From positions 1,966,638 to 2,030,637 of the forward strand of contig ML133503.1 in the NCBI GenBank assembly GCA_003864495.1: a stretch of DNA of 64,000 nucleotides, read 5' to 3'. The translations under genes and the position numbers were made by a program. This document shows positions 31,524 to 43,915 of this stretch, in pieces. The notes below the pieces were generated by a model. It saw only the letters and a list, made by a program, of their open reading frames with translations, was not told the DNA's origin and searched no databases. The first letter of the stretch is position 1. Every line of letters begins with the position of its first letter. This stretch comes from Nemopilema nomurai (taxonomy: Eukaryota; Cnidaria; Scyphozoa; Rhizostomeae; Rhizostomatidae).

Positions 31524-33514
31524 ATCAAATTACAACCCTCTACCAATGTGCATACCTCATCCTGGTTGCAACCAAAAAGTAAGAATGTGCTTTGTACTCA
31601 TTCTATCCCCTTGGTGTCATAGTGCTTACGGCGAAAATTGTGACTAGAATGCATTTTACGAATGTACCATTCCATCGTCTTGATAAAAAGGTAGCGAAAT
31701 ATGCTTTTAGTTAAGCCAAATACTGCGAGGAGAACTTGATGGCCTCTGCGACGGGAACCTGATGATCGATGAGTCATTCCAATTAACGTTAAGTGTGGCA
31801 GTCACCTTGAAATCATAGTGAGAACTATCTTTTACAGTAAGAGTTTAACTGAAATTTATTGTACCATCAACCTAGGCTTCATTGCTGATGTAAGAATGCT
31901 ACCTGTATTGCTCTTCTATTGAAATATGCCTATAGCTTTGTGAATTATTTTCATAAAATGCGATAACTAGACTTTCTTTCAACTGGCCTTTTATCAACTC
32001 TTTTCAATGCAACAAGCTCTCGTCAGATAAATATCCGTTGTACTCCATTTATAATTATGGTTAAGAGACATTTAGTAGATTCTTGTGATATGCATTATGA
32101 TTCTGTCGGAGGAAAGTTCCACGCTTCAAGTATGCCTACGCTTCAAGTCAAAAGACTTCAATACTTTTCTTGAAAAACCATCTTGCATTACCTAACAGAA
32201 AAACCATCTCGTTTCTCGTATTGTGAGACTTTCAGTTAAAAGGATGACTGACGAATGCTTAATTAGACACAAATTTATATTTGCTCTGAGTGGTCGTTAT
32301 CACAGCCAGCCAATTCTAACAAGCAACATCTCTATCTTTAATTAATGATTTAACAGGACTTAGAAATTTAGTTTCGGTGAAAACGTAATGGAATAGAAAA
32401 CGAGGTATTTCTCTGAACTTTCTATTCTTGAGCTTAATTTGAATTCCGTGCCCAAACGATTATCCACTAAAGTCTCTCGCTTTTCCCATTTGATAAGGGC
32501 TACCATGGACTATGGGGCTACAAGGGACTTCAGCTAAGTGTGGGCTAAAGTATCTTATTCCTTTGAACAACAATACAAAGAAGATTTGGCCATCTTTTCG
32601 TGAAGTTTATTTTGCCAATCGCAGAATGATCTGTAAATTCCTGCTTTCCTTACCCTTTTGGAAGAAAATACATTACTTTTAACTTTGCTGTCACATCATT
32701 TTTAGCTTCTTAACTGAAAAATATGCTTCACCAAAGGAGCCGTAAATCTGTCTGTTTTGGTCCAGACAAGAATCAATGTATAGATGCTCCGTTAATTGTT
32801 CTGCTAAAGTTTGACATGTCCCTCTCCCGAATTACAAAGCTCAGATACGCTAGGAATCGTGTAATCCTATTCATTTTGGTTCATTAGTTTGCAGATAAAT
32901 ATAAATACACAACATGAAGACTTTATAATGAAATTTCGATCAATGAGGGTTCACTTTTCCTTCCAGTACTGATATACCGAAAAGGCAGCAACCGCAACTT
33001 TTTCAAAGCATTAACCGCTTCTCTTTCCTGAGTGTGCGGAAATTTGATTGAATAAACAGCAATTATTGAATAAAGGTATTTGACAAACACTCTATGATAT
33101 CCATTTCAGTAGAAGGGCAAAAAACAATCACATGTAAAAAAACTTGAGCTCAAGACGTTTTGTTCTCGATATAGATTTTTGGTCTTTTCAGTCCATATTA
33201 TTGCATAAGATTTCTGGAAGATTATGGTTTGCAGAATGCAACATACAATATAATTTGCTACATAGTACACGAGAAATACCAAAAAGATGTGAATAAATGA
33301 AAAGATGTGAATAAATGAAAAGTTGTTTGTAGTTTGACAGACAGCATTATAGTCCTAGTAAAGCGAGTATTGCATTAAAATGCCATCGTCACGCAAGCTA
33401 TACTTTCCTTAAGATGGTGGTAAAACCGCCAAAGAAACGTTTGATTTCTGGCGTTGCTTCTTGACAAACATGGCATTCATGAAGGTCTCTTGACAGTGAT
33501 GTGGCTGGACCCTT
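31524..33514. other. Spacer, with 294-bp deletion relative to A and C
   Basis: No gene. At 32940/32941 the text TTTCGAT|CAATGAGG skips the bases found at A 5219-5512. AT is shared at both deletion ends. Confidence 0.7.
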
Positions 33515-33733
33515 TTGGTTGGGTGGCGTTTAGAAAAAAAGTGGCCAACTTTACTTTTCTGTCCAACTTTTTCTCCACAGAAGGTTTCAAGATTTCGAGC
33601 CCTGAAGACTAACCCTACTACTCCAAAATTATTGGATGCTCGGGTGCAGGTAGGAGATATGCTGGAAAATGAAGGGGAAGATTGGAACATTGTAATTGAC
33701 GACAGGTCACGTAGTGTAGTGGAATTGGTGTGA
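33515..33733 (+). CDS. Candidate coding segment, unrecognised (copy B)
   Basis: Open 72-codon frame with LLDARVQVGDMLENEGEDWN. It ends at TGA because of one base fewer at GGAATTGGTG compared with A. Confidence 0.2.
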   Translation: MVGWRLEKKWPTLLFCPTFSPQKVSRFRALKTNPTTPKLLDARVQVGDMLENEGEDWNIVIDDRSRSVVELV

Positions 33734-34043
33734 AAACGCTCTAATTCTGACAAAAATGATAAAAATCTGTAATTCGGCACAGATGTTCTATTCTATGTTA
33801 GATATGACAAAAAAGCCCCATTAATTGGGAATTGGAAACCCCATATATGGGCGAGCCCCATAGTGACCGACCGATAGCAGGGAATCAAATCTTTTTTTCG
33901 CCAAAACTACATAACATGTACATCTTCTGAAAGGAAAATGCATTATGTATAACTTTTTAAACATGTTTACCGTTAGTATGTGCAATTATTCAATTAAAAG
34001 GTGAAATGAAGAAAGGCCAAGCTAATATTGAAAAGGCGCGCAG

Positions 34044-34445
34044 ATAATTATGCAATAAATGGAATGTGTGCCTTATGTAACGATGGGTTCGAGAAAGTGT
34101 CAGCGGTGAAGGTAAGGATGAAAGGACTGAAAACACAGACCCGAGTCAGTGGAGAAAGAGATTTTTCTGACTTGCAAAGGTACGTTTTATCAATTAGTGC
34201 TGGTGATAATATGTGATTAAATGTAATAAAATTTGGAGCATTTTAAGTCGAAATGTATTTATGATAGACGTCCATAATAGACGCAGTGTCAATTTCTTCT
34301 TTAGCTTCTTGAATAATCCCCTATTGGTACAGTCTTGGTTCATTGTGACTGCAGAAGAATGTTGGTTGACACAAGAAAGGCGTCTACAGCAGATCCTCCA
34401 AGAAAGAAGCTACAATCTCTGCCAAAAGTAATTGGAACACCTTGA
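34044..34445 (+). CDS. Two-exon CxxC-protein gene fragment (copy B, most intact)
   Basis: Exon 1 is 34044-34179 and exon 2 is 34355-34445. Exon 1 keeps MCALCNDGFEKVSAVKVRMK then SGERDFSDLQ. Splicing with AG|A phase gives QRRMLVDTRKASTADPPRKK. No stop, frameshift or missing Cys is seen within these exons, unlike A (15-bp deletion) and C (1-bp loss). A full gene would need more exons than I can identify. Confidence 0.45.
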
Positions 34446-35014
34446 ACATTAAATGATTTTTCAACCCCCGTTCTATTCCTGTGTTTCCTTTTATGTTGCA
34501 ACCCCTTCCCCCTAAAACATTTTTGGATCGTTAGGTGAAAGCCATAGCTATATGTAAATTCATCACTTGAGTTTGTAGCGTTATTTTCTTTTGCGCTATA
34601 CAACATTGTTTGAGGGGCGAGGTGATTCAGCACGCTGCGCGATGCGTAAATTAGAGCAAGTGTTCCACGACTTTTTGCAGAGATTGGAGTATGTTTTCTC
34701 TGCTCCACAGTAGCTAAGCGCAAGTGTTCAATTCAGAACTTTGCCTTTATTGCCAATACTCATTTCTCAATGGGTGAGCAGAGTTGATGAAAGGGGTACA
34801 TGCGCCCCTGCTCACATGCAATAATTTCAATTTTATATTATTTTTGTCGGGGTAAAGCCGTAATTCTACTACACTAACAAGCTCCAGGAGAGCAACATAT
34901 TTTGCTAATTCTTTAAATTTTGAAGCAGACATTCGAACATTTGAAAAATAATTTTGAATCGGAAACTTGTGTTTATCGAATAAGCAAGAGGTAGTCTCAC
35001 CTTTACCGTTTCCC

Positions 35015-35325
35015 TTAAGTCAAAGTCGTGTCTTTTCTAGGTAGTTTCAAGTACAGATAACATTCTACTTCTTCAATTTCTAACAGTTTCTGTCGCATGA
35101 AAAGGAATAGCATAACCTTTCTTCGTCGATTTACAGCTGCAATGTGATTCTGGCTGTCATTCCGTCTCCATTTGCTGGTGCGCACGGGGTTTTCTTTTCT
35201 TTCAAATCTTCTTTTAGTTTGAAGTGGTGGTCGACCTTTAGTCAGCAAATGTCTTACTATAAATTCGAAATGATGGAGTTTTACCGGTGTAATTTGCCTC
35301 TTTCTAATGGCATTTGGTAACTAGC
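35015..35325 (-). CDS. Candidate basic-protein exon, minus strand (copy B)
   Basis: Same frame as 7559-7870, with RPPLQTKRRF in place of RPPVEQTKRRF, an in-frame length change. Confidence 0.25.
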
Positions 35326-36497
35326 ACAGGCAACAACATCAAATTTTACGCTCCGTGCGCTACGATTCTGTCCTGCGCGCAATAGACCCTACTTAGTATT
35401 CAAGTGATGATCAAATGTCCCACCTTATGTTTTAACTAAACTACGAGACAGGTCAATGGAGCCTTTGGCAAATCGGGCTAAATTGGAGAGTAGAGTGTCA
35501 GTCGTAACGCTGGCTGAAGAAGGACAAGGATAATATTCGACAAAATACTTAACCAGCAATATATTGTGTTAACTAGCAATACCAGAAATAATTACCGTCG
35601 TGGAATATATCAGTTTTGAGATCTATCTTATAAGCACTGAAGAAATATTTCATACACAGGGCCTCTGACTCAAGTTTTGAAGTAGAGGGTGGCCAAATTT
35701 GTCTTTAGCCACACCCTTTCTGTACCGCGCCCCAGAGACCTTGCTTGCCGAGACAAGCTGCTGGGTCTTCAGTTTAATTTATGCTCTTTTTCAAAAGTTT
35801 GGTTTGCTTTTCTTAATAATTATTGACTCATCGTGTGAGAACTTTAGCTTTTTGGAAAGAAGCAAAATAATACGGGAAGCAAAAAGGTTAATCAAACAAC
35901 AAGCAAATGTTAACCATATATTTTATGACAATCTGATTTCTTGAAAGTACCAAATGAATGGTACCACTCTTAATGCAATGACACAATTTGATTCCCTGCG
36001 TTACAAAATTCAGCTCATCCTGATTGTAACGAAATCCGTGTAGGTTAACTGAATGTAACTACGAAGGTAAGTCAGTCGTGATTCAGGATAAGAGGAATAC
36101 AGGCGTACAAACCAGGGTCTCTTATTAGCGTATGTGATATACTTGCATTACATATACATTCTGCAGAAATACACGGATTTAAACTGAAGTCAACAATTTG
36201 CAAAACGTGGGAGGAAGCAATTACATGGATTCATGTTTCCTTGGGTGCCAGGAATGTGTCCCAAATTAAAGTCCAATCTCCTAGATGGTTTTGATAATAT
36301 TTTGGAAACCCTAGGATGTGGCGTGTACTCGCTTCGTCCTCTAGTTTGTGGTTAACTTCAGAAAAAGATGCAAAATGCCCTTCAATGGGCACTCAAGCAG
36401 TGGTAACAGCAATCAGCAAAAGAATGGCGAGGTTCCATTCCCTATTACTTAAATGAAACCTTAAATTTTTTTGCAATTTGCTCAATCTGGTCATTTC
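35326..36497. other. Spacer with small conserved ORFs (copy B)
   Basis: Counterpart of 7871-9044. ORFs at 35456-35533 and 35699-35944 are kept, unrecognised. Confidence 0.35.
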
Positions 36498-36625
36498 TGA
36501 TCAATCAAAACCACTTTTAATGTTAATCCATCAAAACCACTTTTAATGTTAATCCATCCAACCCACTTTTAAAGTTTATCCATCCAACCCACTTTTAAAG
36601 TTGATCCATTCAACCCACTTTTAAC
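36498..36625 (-). repeat. Inverted minisatellite (copy B)
   Basis: Same ~27-30-bp units as 9045-9170. 36626-37120 beyond it holds no gene. Confidence 0.8.
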
Positions 36626-37120
36626 ACGGTCACTTTTCCATTCAAAGTCGAAGAAGGCCCCGGTGGGGTCGAGGCAGTGACCAGGCACAAACAGGGATTC
36701 CCGGCATCAATGGCATTAGCTGGCATCCGGTCTCTCTCGTGCTCCAGTAATTTTTGGTCGGAGTTATTTTTTTATCTTGTGTTATCTCAAATAAAAATAG
36801 CTTGATAATACATGCTACTCTATTTATTCAATAAAGCAATTTTATTTCCACCTGAGCACCTTTGAAGGAAATTAGATCTTTGGTCCACTCGTTGTGGTAA
36901 TTGGAATAATTGTAACGACAATATAAAAAATAGGTTTGAGCCCTGAAGCCGGAAAGAGCTGGTAAAGTCTGGCTTTCAGTATGCCATTCTTAGTTAGTAT
37001 GATCCATCACAGACTATGTACCTTCGCGTTAAGCTAACAAGTGTCAGCCTATCATGGGAAGAGGTTTAGCAGGATTTCTGCAAAAAGCTTTTACTTTCGA
37101 CAAGAACCAATGATGTATTC

Positions 37121-37380
37121 GTGTTAAAGCTCGGATCTCTGCTGAAACTGGTTGCTTCTAGCAGGAGCCAAGAATCATGCAATGTGTGTTGTATGAGTCC
37201 AAGTATCTGTACTTATGGGAACGCTGTCCTAACTGCATACATCCTGAAACGAAGTTTTTCTTCAGCAAAAGGACAGCAGCAAAAACGAAGTTTTTCCAAC
37301 CGCTGGACAGTTGCCTTGCGAATTTCCTAGAAGGGACTTCAAACGATGACTTTTATGTCAAAGGATGTCAAACAGTTTGA
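37121..37380 (+). pseudogene. Candidate CPxC exon, frameshifted (copy B)
   Basis: As 9665-9975, but an extra G near 37363 (GTCAAAGGATG versus GTCAAAGATG) ends the frame early after NDDFYVKG. Confidence 0.25.
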
Positions 37381-37644
37381 AGAAATGTATTTCATTGAAC
37401 GAGCAGTGAGCTTTTCATTCAGAATATACTAGCATTTACGAACTTTGTTTATTATAATGTATTGTAATTTATTATTGTGCTTTTCGTGATCAGATGTAAA
37501 GAATCAATGACCCAAAGCTAAGCATTTTTGCAACATATTTAACGTTTTTGGCTTAAATAGTTTAATTTGGGTTACTGCAATTTGTAGGACTTGATTTTTT
37601 ATCTAGACAATGTACATCGAGTTTGAAAATTCAGTTTTGCTCTG

Positions 37645-38051
37645 ATGAAAATTTTCTCGAATAATTCAAATTTGGACAAAGTCGAAGAGAAAAGGAGATT
37701 TATGAATGATTATCCTGAATGCTTTTCTTCTCCGATGCAAATGTCGGCAATCATGATCAGAAGGAGGCACATTTGCCTGCCCTTCTTTTCATTTGCCTTG
37801 CCATCCGTTTGCAATATATTTCTTCGTCTTCTTTTTCTTCATTCCGCCAGCTCCTGCGAAGCATGCCAACCGCCGGAGGAGCCTTGAACTTCGTTCTCCA
37901 TTCACAACTTCATAGGAACATCTTCTATTCACTTGCATCCATTTTACAGACTATGCTAAAAATTGCAAAGTTTTCAAAGAACTCCTTGCCTCCTTTTTCA
38001 CATCGTAAACATTTTCACCTCTACTTCTTTTGCTCCTCCGAAGTAGCATAA
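37645..38051 (+). CDS. Overlapping open frames of unknown status (copy B)
   Basis: The same two frames as 10166-10593. The 110-codon frame is unchanged. 38052-38839 has no gene. Confidence 0.2.
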
Positions 38052-38839
38052 CTGCCAATAAATTTTGCAATGCAAGTTAATCAAATTTCGCCGAGTTTCC
38101 TACACATTTTACAAAGCCAAAATGTTCCGTGAATTGTTCCAAAGAAATCTGGTACAATATACTGTATATGGGAAGCTAGGCTTTTTTACAAAAGCATTAT
38201 TGCTATTTCAAATATATTTCAACCGCATACTTGCTACTTAATTTCTTCTGCAACAATGCACTGCAAAAATTATGCACATTCATTCCCAACAACTATTATG
38301 ATAAAATAAATTATTGTATTAAAGAAATAGACACTTGATGCATTAATTTTTATAAAGTCGATTCTAATATTTCAAAACTTTGCAGGTTGCACATACATAT
38401 CTGGCAAAGAATCGACCACAAAATTTTTTGCTACCTGAAACAAAATAATGACATTTACTCATATGGATCTTGATCTCCTCCTTTTAGATCGTTTCGAGTT
38501 GGGCATAAAGGTTTGCGTAAAAGGAATTTACCACTACAGCCTCACAAATAAAGTGAGGTATTGTTCTTGGACTGCACTTACAATTTAAAGACATGGCATT
38601 TTGACTAAAAGAATACATTTTTTACTTCAGAATGAAAAACTTGCACCAGAAAAAGTTATGACATTTCTTTGGCTGCAATTATTTTGAATGAAACCTTCCT
38701 CATTACCAAAACAAAACAGTTTATTTTAGATGTTAACTATTTATGATAAATATTTCTAATAAACCTTCCTTAAATATGGTATTTAGAGGCAAGAAATTTA
38801 TCCAGTTCACAGCCTTGAAGCCGTCAGTTCCACTAGACT

Positions 38840-39180
38840 CTGATTTAGAAAAGTTTGGGCTTTCTTGAGTGTTTGTTCACAACTTTGTTGAGAGTAATTA
38901 AACTATGAGCTTCGAAGTAGATGTTTGTATCATCAACAGAAAGGGAGGACGAAATCTTGGAAGACGATATGGGAAGATCATCAATAAAATTAGAAGGCCC
39001 AAGGACAAACCCTTGGAGAATACCAAAAATAAAACTCAAATGACTAGAATTGAAACCATTTACAGATTTATACTGACTTCGGTTAGTAAGATAAGAGCTA
39101 AACCACCCAAGAGCTGTCCCTTGCATCATGTTCCAAATTGTCCAAAAGATTCTAATGACTAACTCTCTTGAAAGATTCTT
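38840..39180 (-). pseudogene. LINE reverse transcriptase fragment (copy B)
   Basis: Frame longer than in A: TALGWFSSYLTNRSQYKSVN, GILQGFVLGP, SVDDTNIYFEAHS, then the usual VNK region. The RT catalytic pair appears as V-D-D. Truncated on both sides. Confidence 0.85.
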
Positions 39181-39490
39181 AAAATTGGGTTGAGTTGATA
39201 AACATTTGAAGTGGGTTGGTTGGGTCAACTTTTAAAATGGGTTGATTAGATCAACTTTTAAAATGGATTGGATTGATAAACCTTAAAAGTGGGTTGGATG
39301 GATAAACTTACAAAGTGGGTGGATTGATGAATTTTTAGAGTGGGTTGAATAGATCAACTTTAAAAGTGTGTTCGATGGATCACCTTTCAAAGTGGGTTGG
39401 ATTGATCAACTTTTAAAGTGTGTTGGACGGATTGCGTTTCAATGTTGGTTGGATTGATCAATTTTAAAAGTGGGTTGGATTGATCAACTT
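39180..39490 (+). repeat. Minisatellite, ~27-30 bp (copy B, long)
   Basis: About ten units of GTGGGTTGGATTGATCAACTT type. They continue beyond the point where A is truncated. Confidence 0.9.
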
Positions 39491-40214
39491 CAATAAGGCG
39501 GTACCGCTGCATGAGATTTCGGGCTTTGGTGTGGTCGCTGTGGATCTCCTCCATGAAATTGTGGCGAAAAGGGTACATCATAGAATTTCCGGTTTAGTAA
39601 AAGCTTCTAATTTTGATGGATATTTCACGTAATCTCTTCCCAGTTTCTCCTTTATTTTTGACGTTGTCTGAAAGAGTCAAAATGAATTGTTTAGTATTGA
39701 GGTTATCACACCTTATTAACTAACTTTGAAAAGACCCACAAGTCCAGATCTACCAAAGTTATTCGTTTGTCTTTGTTCTAAAAGGTGGACCTGAGTTGCG
39801 TTAAAGCAGACTCTTTGTTGAGTAGCCGAATGGGTCTTTGATCTTTTGAGTGCATTCCCTTGAACAGCAGGATGTTGTAAAAGCAGTGCTTCAACATTTT
39901 TCAATACTTTAGACCCACTCTCTACAGCCATGCTTTTTCGTGGTAATGCAAAAACTGTGATCAAGACCTTGCTCGCCAGGTAAAGAAACCAAAGCTGGAA
40001 GAATATAGAGTATGATATCGATATGAAAGCTAAATCCATCGGCCAGAATGGGCATACTCATATCAGTTTTGACATCCATTGCTTCCTCACTAAATATTGA
40101 TTCAGTCTCAATTTCTCTTTCCTCTGACCATATTCCCTGCGTGCTAAAAGGTAAGGCATCTAAGAGCATACCTAGTGGTATATAGGCCACAAAAGTATGC
40201 AATTTAATAGGCAC
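39480..40214 (-). CDS. Minus-strand exon-like frames (B only)
   Basis: Three overlapping or adjacent open stretches: 40214-39909 (FSEEAMDVKTDMSMPILADG), 40039-39716 (GSKVLKNVEALLLQHPAVQG) and 39581-39480 (FRHNFMEEIHSDHTKARNLM). Composition is protein-like. Junctions and order as exons are unproven. No domain is recognised. Confidence 0.3.
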
Positions 40215-40439
40215 TAATAGAAATTGACTTTATAAAGTTCACTTTATTGAGTTCTCTTTTTAAGTTAGCTAAGGTTATCCTGGGAAAGAAGGAGGCAAAC
40301 TCATTTGTACCATGGACCATGTATTTTTGTAACTATATACTGTACTTTACACCACTACACTTATATATCACTCAGCTCGGCAATGTTAACATCTGAAATG
40401 ACAACGAATAATTTCAGACTTCAACTCGTTTGAGTTTTA

Positions 40440-40650
40440 GATTGTCTCACTTACCCTAAAAGCAACCATGCTAGTGGTTTCCAGAGGGCAAATCATATGA
40501 AAATTGTGTATCAAAAGCCACCTTACCGCTGCCAGTTCTACTTTTATCTAATAATCTCCCATGCTCTCTAACTTCTCATTCAATAAAGCACCAATTTCTT
40601 CAGATGCCAGTACAGTGTCGTTGGCTCGACAGACAGCTCTGTTGACAGCG
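40440..40650 (-). pseudogene. Minus-strand exon pair with donors, one stop (B only)
   Basis: Frame with VNRAVCRANDTVLASEEIGA then NEKLESMGDY, one in-frame TAG, and a donor GTAAGG at 40526. A second donor, GTAAGTGAG, is at 40454 after SMVAFR. The two well-formed donors argue for former exons of one gene. The family is unknown. Confidence 0.35.
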
Positions 40651-40672
40651 ACTTCAATAAAAAATATTTTAC

Positions 40673-41105
40673 AAGTTTCTTCCTGCGAGGCCAACGTCTG
40701 AGGCAGTTCTATGCATTTTTAGCTTTTCAATATGCTTTTTGTCCCTGAGCAAACGATGTTCTTTGATAGAATTCCCTTTATGCATAAAATCATTTGAAAA
40801 TATTATTCGTGATCAAATAATTGAGGGGCATCATTATCCATGTAGATTTTGCAGACTTGATGATGATTCCGTGACACCGCACGAGCACTGTAACGCATCT
40901 TGTTCATGTTATGTGTACTTATTCCTGTAGCAACAGCAACTTTACAAATTTTGTTGTGGGAATCCCGTTTATATTCCCTACCGTATTATCTTCTTCAGAA
41001 TTGTGGCATTGATGATATCTTTACAACGTACAGCAGCATGACAATCCGTTCCGACTGTCTTGTTTCTTTTCACCGAAGATGGTCCTAAGAAAATGCTCTT
41101 GATTT
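40673..41105. other. Spacer, possible minus-strand exon remnants (copy B)
   Basis: Counterpart of 11886-12335, no decisive coding signal. Confidence 0.3.
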
Positions 41106-41109
41106 TATT

Positions 41110-41713
41110 AATAATAGCCCCATAACTAGTTATGAATGATATGCGCATTTGCGAACGTGTCCAACGTGAACGATCGGAGTATTTTCTCGATTCCTCTCAT
41201 CCATCCGGACTTCCCTTTTTGGCCGTTGTCCGTTGACTGCTTACTCAAATCACATCGATCATCCTCAATTTGGGTTTTCAAGGTTTGGTTCACTTATTTG
41301 CAAGTAAAGTCAATTTGATGAACGTTGACCAGAAGTTGCTCTTTACTTTTTAATTGCATTATGAGCAAGTGTACAATTATTTGCTTTTTTACTGACTGTG
41401 TAATGTATCTTTTACACCTTCCTGGGAGATACAGCTTCAATACTTCTACACTTACTGCAGTCATTCTTTTTACAGAAAGTTTCTGCTCGCGAAAGTGGAG
41501 TTCTTGAATTATCCTTTTTGCTTTTAATCTAAGCAACAGAGAGATTCGTTTTATGCTGCACTCTTCACCAACACCTCCAACGGCAGATGTTACATTTATT
41601 GATACCAAGTTAGACACGTTACTCTTATTTGACTCTGAAATACTTTTCACTTCCTCCAAATATTTATTCAGATAAGTTAGGTCAATGTTATTCTCAAACA
41701 GATTTGTAAACAT
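41110..41713 (-). CDS. Minus-strand gene candidate, intact 139-codon ORF (copy B)
   Basis: ATG at 41713 (MFTNLFENNIDLTYLNKYLE), a Ser/Val-rich middle (SNLVSINVTSAVGGVGEECS), and a basic helical stretch (LLLRLKAKRIIQELHFREQK) to a stop at 41294. Beyond the stop the frame continues (VNQTLKTQIEDDRCDLSKQS...). It is the longest intact non-TE ORF of the unit, and the A copy is frameshifted. The function is unknown. Confidence 0.35.
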
Positions 41714-41954
41714 GTTCCATGATTTCGCATTTCTTTACCGTTTTCTAATGAATGGAGAACAAAATGTTTATTACATTCTGCTTGACTATATTACATCTAT
41801 TTCCTAACTTATTGAGTTAGATTTCTATTGTTTGTCTTTTTTTGCATCAATTCAGTAGATAACTCCCATTGAAATGTAAATTTGATGTCTAATCATCAGA
41901 CATTGCCTCTTGAAAAATATCAAGATAAAAAATATGCACATTTCAGGGGCGCAA

Positions 41955-42432
41955 CTAGGATATTTTCAGGGTTTCGTGGTAGAAATGGGGCATAAAGTTA
42001 TTGGATTTCCATGGGAATAGGGCAAAATTCACGCCCCTGCATTTATGTTCAGGAAGTAAAATTCTCACAGTCAATTCAACATGATTGAGATGATTAATTT
42101 GAGCCAACGGGCAACTTTTTTCCTTTTCCCAACGTCCATCATCAAAAGTTAGCTTGACTCCCCCCCACCCAAATTCTTTCTGCAAATTGATAGTCAACGA
42201 TAATCGACGAACTGTAAGTTTTAGTTCTGGAGATGCATCTTTAGCCACCCTAGAAGGCTATATCAGAAAGATAATTTTGGCATTGGACCCAACAATGGTG
42301 GATCCTCCGATGTCATTAAACTTGAATCTTAGCCCTCCCATGTTCAACCTCGTAGCTCCGTCTCCGAAACTTGATACCTCAAGTTATGTAAAGTACTGTT
42401 TTTATGCAATTGATTTGACACAATGTTCGTAG
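41955..42432 (-). CDS. Overlapping antisense ORFs (copy B)
   Basis: Minus 42248-41955 and plus 42154-42432, as at 13169-13646. Both survive with scattered substitutions. Coding strand unresolved. Confidence 0.25.
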
Positions 42433-42729
42433 AACGTGAATACAGGACCTGTTTATGTGGAGTTAAAGTCAGAATTTATTATTCTAATCGTACACTAATA
42501 ATAAATTTTGAAAAACATTTTGGCACCCGCCTTAAAGTAAGGCGTTATTTAATAAATATATTGTGTCCGTAAAATACTATTCAAGGGATTTCAGTTATCG
42601 ACCCCCTTCCCCTGCAGTTGTGACAGGCTCACTCTCTTGTCACATGTCACGTGTGCGTTGTTGATGAATAGTCACATGACATTTAGCTATAAATATTGTA
42701 AGTATAGATTTAATCGGGAGTTTTTAGTT

Positions 42730-42737
42730 GATTTTAT
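42730..42737. other. Empty site of the YR retroelement
   Basis: GATTTTAT in B equals GATT (13944-13947) plus TTAT (19858-19861) in A. No bases are duplicated or lost. 42433-43000 has no gene. Confidence 0.85.
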
Positions 42738-42999
42738 TCATAGAACGTGATTACGTAAGAGTTCGTTTTATTTGCCGCTCGCTCTACCTTTCATCGTTGT
42801 GAAACGCCTCTTACCCAGTTTCCTAGGCTAGAATCGCCACTGGTTGCTTATTGCATGTTACATCGCGGTCCCTGTTGTCAAATTGTACTATGGCCGTTAA
42901 TTCTGTTTCCAGATGATTCTAATGCAATTCTGGTGATTTTGATAAGCAATCCCATGTAATGCAAAAGTAACACGTGCACTCTTCGGTTCAGTTTCGCGC

Positions 43000-43146
43000 C
43001 TTTTTTATACCTCAGATTCAAAGAGAGGCCATTTCAGTGTGTCCGTTGGAGGATGTCTTCGTCCACGCCTGCATCTCTGCATCATTTGGATGATAATTCT
43101 CTAGGATGCAGAGCAAAATGGAATTCGAAGAATAACATGGTTTCGA
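43000..43146 (+). CDS. Promoter and open first exon (copy B)
   Basis: TATA-like TTTTTTATACC at about 43001-43011, ATG at 43053, 31 codons and a phase-1 donor TTTCGA|GTAAGT at 43147. The peptide begins MSSSTPASLHHLDDNSLGCR and continues KWNSKNN. Codon 22 is Lys (AAA), open in contrast to A. Downstream exons were not found, and 43147-43777 is AT-rich. Confidence 0.35.
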
Positions 43147-43777
43147 GTAAGTGTGTTTGCCACTTTTTACAGTTAATTTTGCTCTCAGTACCGTTATTAG
43201 CAGTGAAATCAGATTTGAATATAGGGTTAGTACAGCTGTTACGGCGGGAAGCCAACTCTTATGTGGCCTAAACACTCACTTCGCTCTGCAAATATTAAAA
43301 TATTTCAGCAACTGGTTTTAGTAAGTAGCACTTTTGAATATTATTCATTTTACTATTGAATTCTGTATCGAAATATTTTGAAGGTAAAGGTGAAAAACCT
43401 TTCTAGGATTTTTTGGGAATTATTTAGGTAACATTCTTGATTTTTTCTAACATTCTGATAGAATTCTAAACTAAAACGTCCAAATGACGTTGTCTGGGAA
43501 AAATTGATATTTTTGCGTCTCATAACACATCACTTTTCTTCATGTGGCTTCACGTTTTCTGTGTGACCTCACTTTTCTTTTATGAGCTTCTTTCATGAAA
43601 TTGGCGACTATTTTCCAACTACTAATATAAGTTGGCATGACGTTTGTAGATGAGTATTTGAACAAATTGCAAAGTCAAAATATCTTGATTTGTGATCTAA
43701 TCTAAGTTTCATATGCCTGCCAGCCATTCCTCAAGTACAGACAGTGATACGGCTTCGTGTTGTGTTCCCCGCTACGA

Positions 43778-43915
43778 AATGCTTGAATTTTCCCGCCAAA
43801 ATACAATAACAAAGTGGTCCCGCCATTTTATTGGCTGGCCGCAGTTTGTCAAAAGCGAGAAAGCAATAGGATGCTCGATCCAGTCTTTTTCAAATACTTC
43901 CCTTCATTTTGTTGA
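43778..43915. promoter_or_regulatory. Promoter-like block with E2F and CCAAT motifs (copy B)
   Basis: TTTTCCCGCCAAAAT and CCCGCCATTTTATTGG are unchanged from A. The third motif is mutated. A 96-codon plus-strand frame (43713-44003) covers the block but is broken in A. Confidence 0.3.

Larger units (their letters stand above)
39350..40672 (-). other. 1.3-kb segment present in B, absent from A
   Basis: A reads GGGTTGAA|AAGTTTC where B has 1,323 extra bases beginning inside the minisatellite, so deletion in A is more likely than insertion in B. It carries several minus-strand exon-like pieces (see the next entries). Confidence 0.7.

Noticed and set aside
33409..33780. 123-codon minus-strand ORF in unit B
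   Set aside because: Interrupted in A and C by small indels and overlapping an alternative plus-strand frame. No protein family seen.
34340..34723. 127-codon minus-strand ORF in unit B
   Set aside because: Antisense to the CxxC exon 2 candidate. Single-base differences break it in A and C, and no domain is visible.
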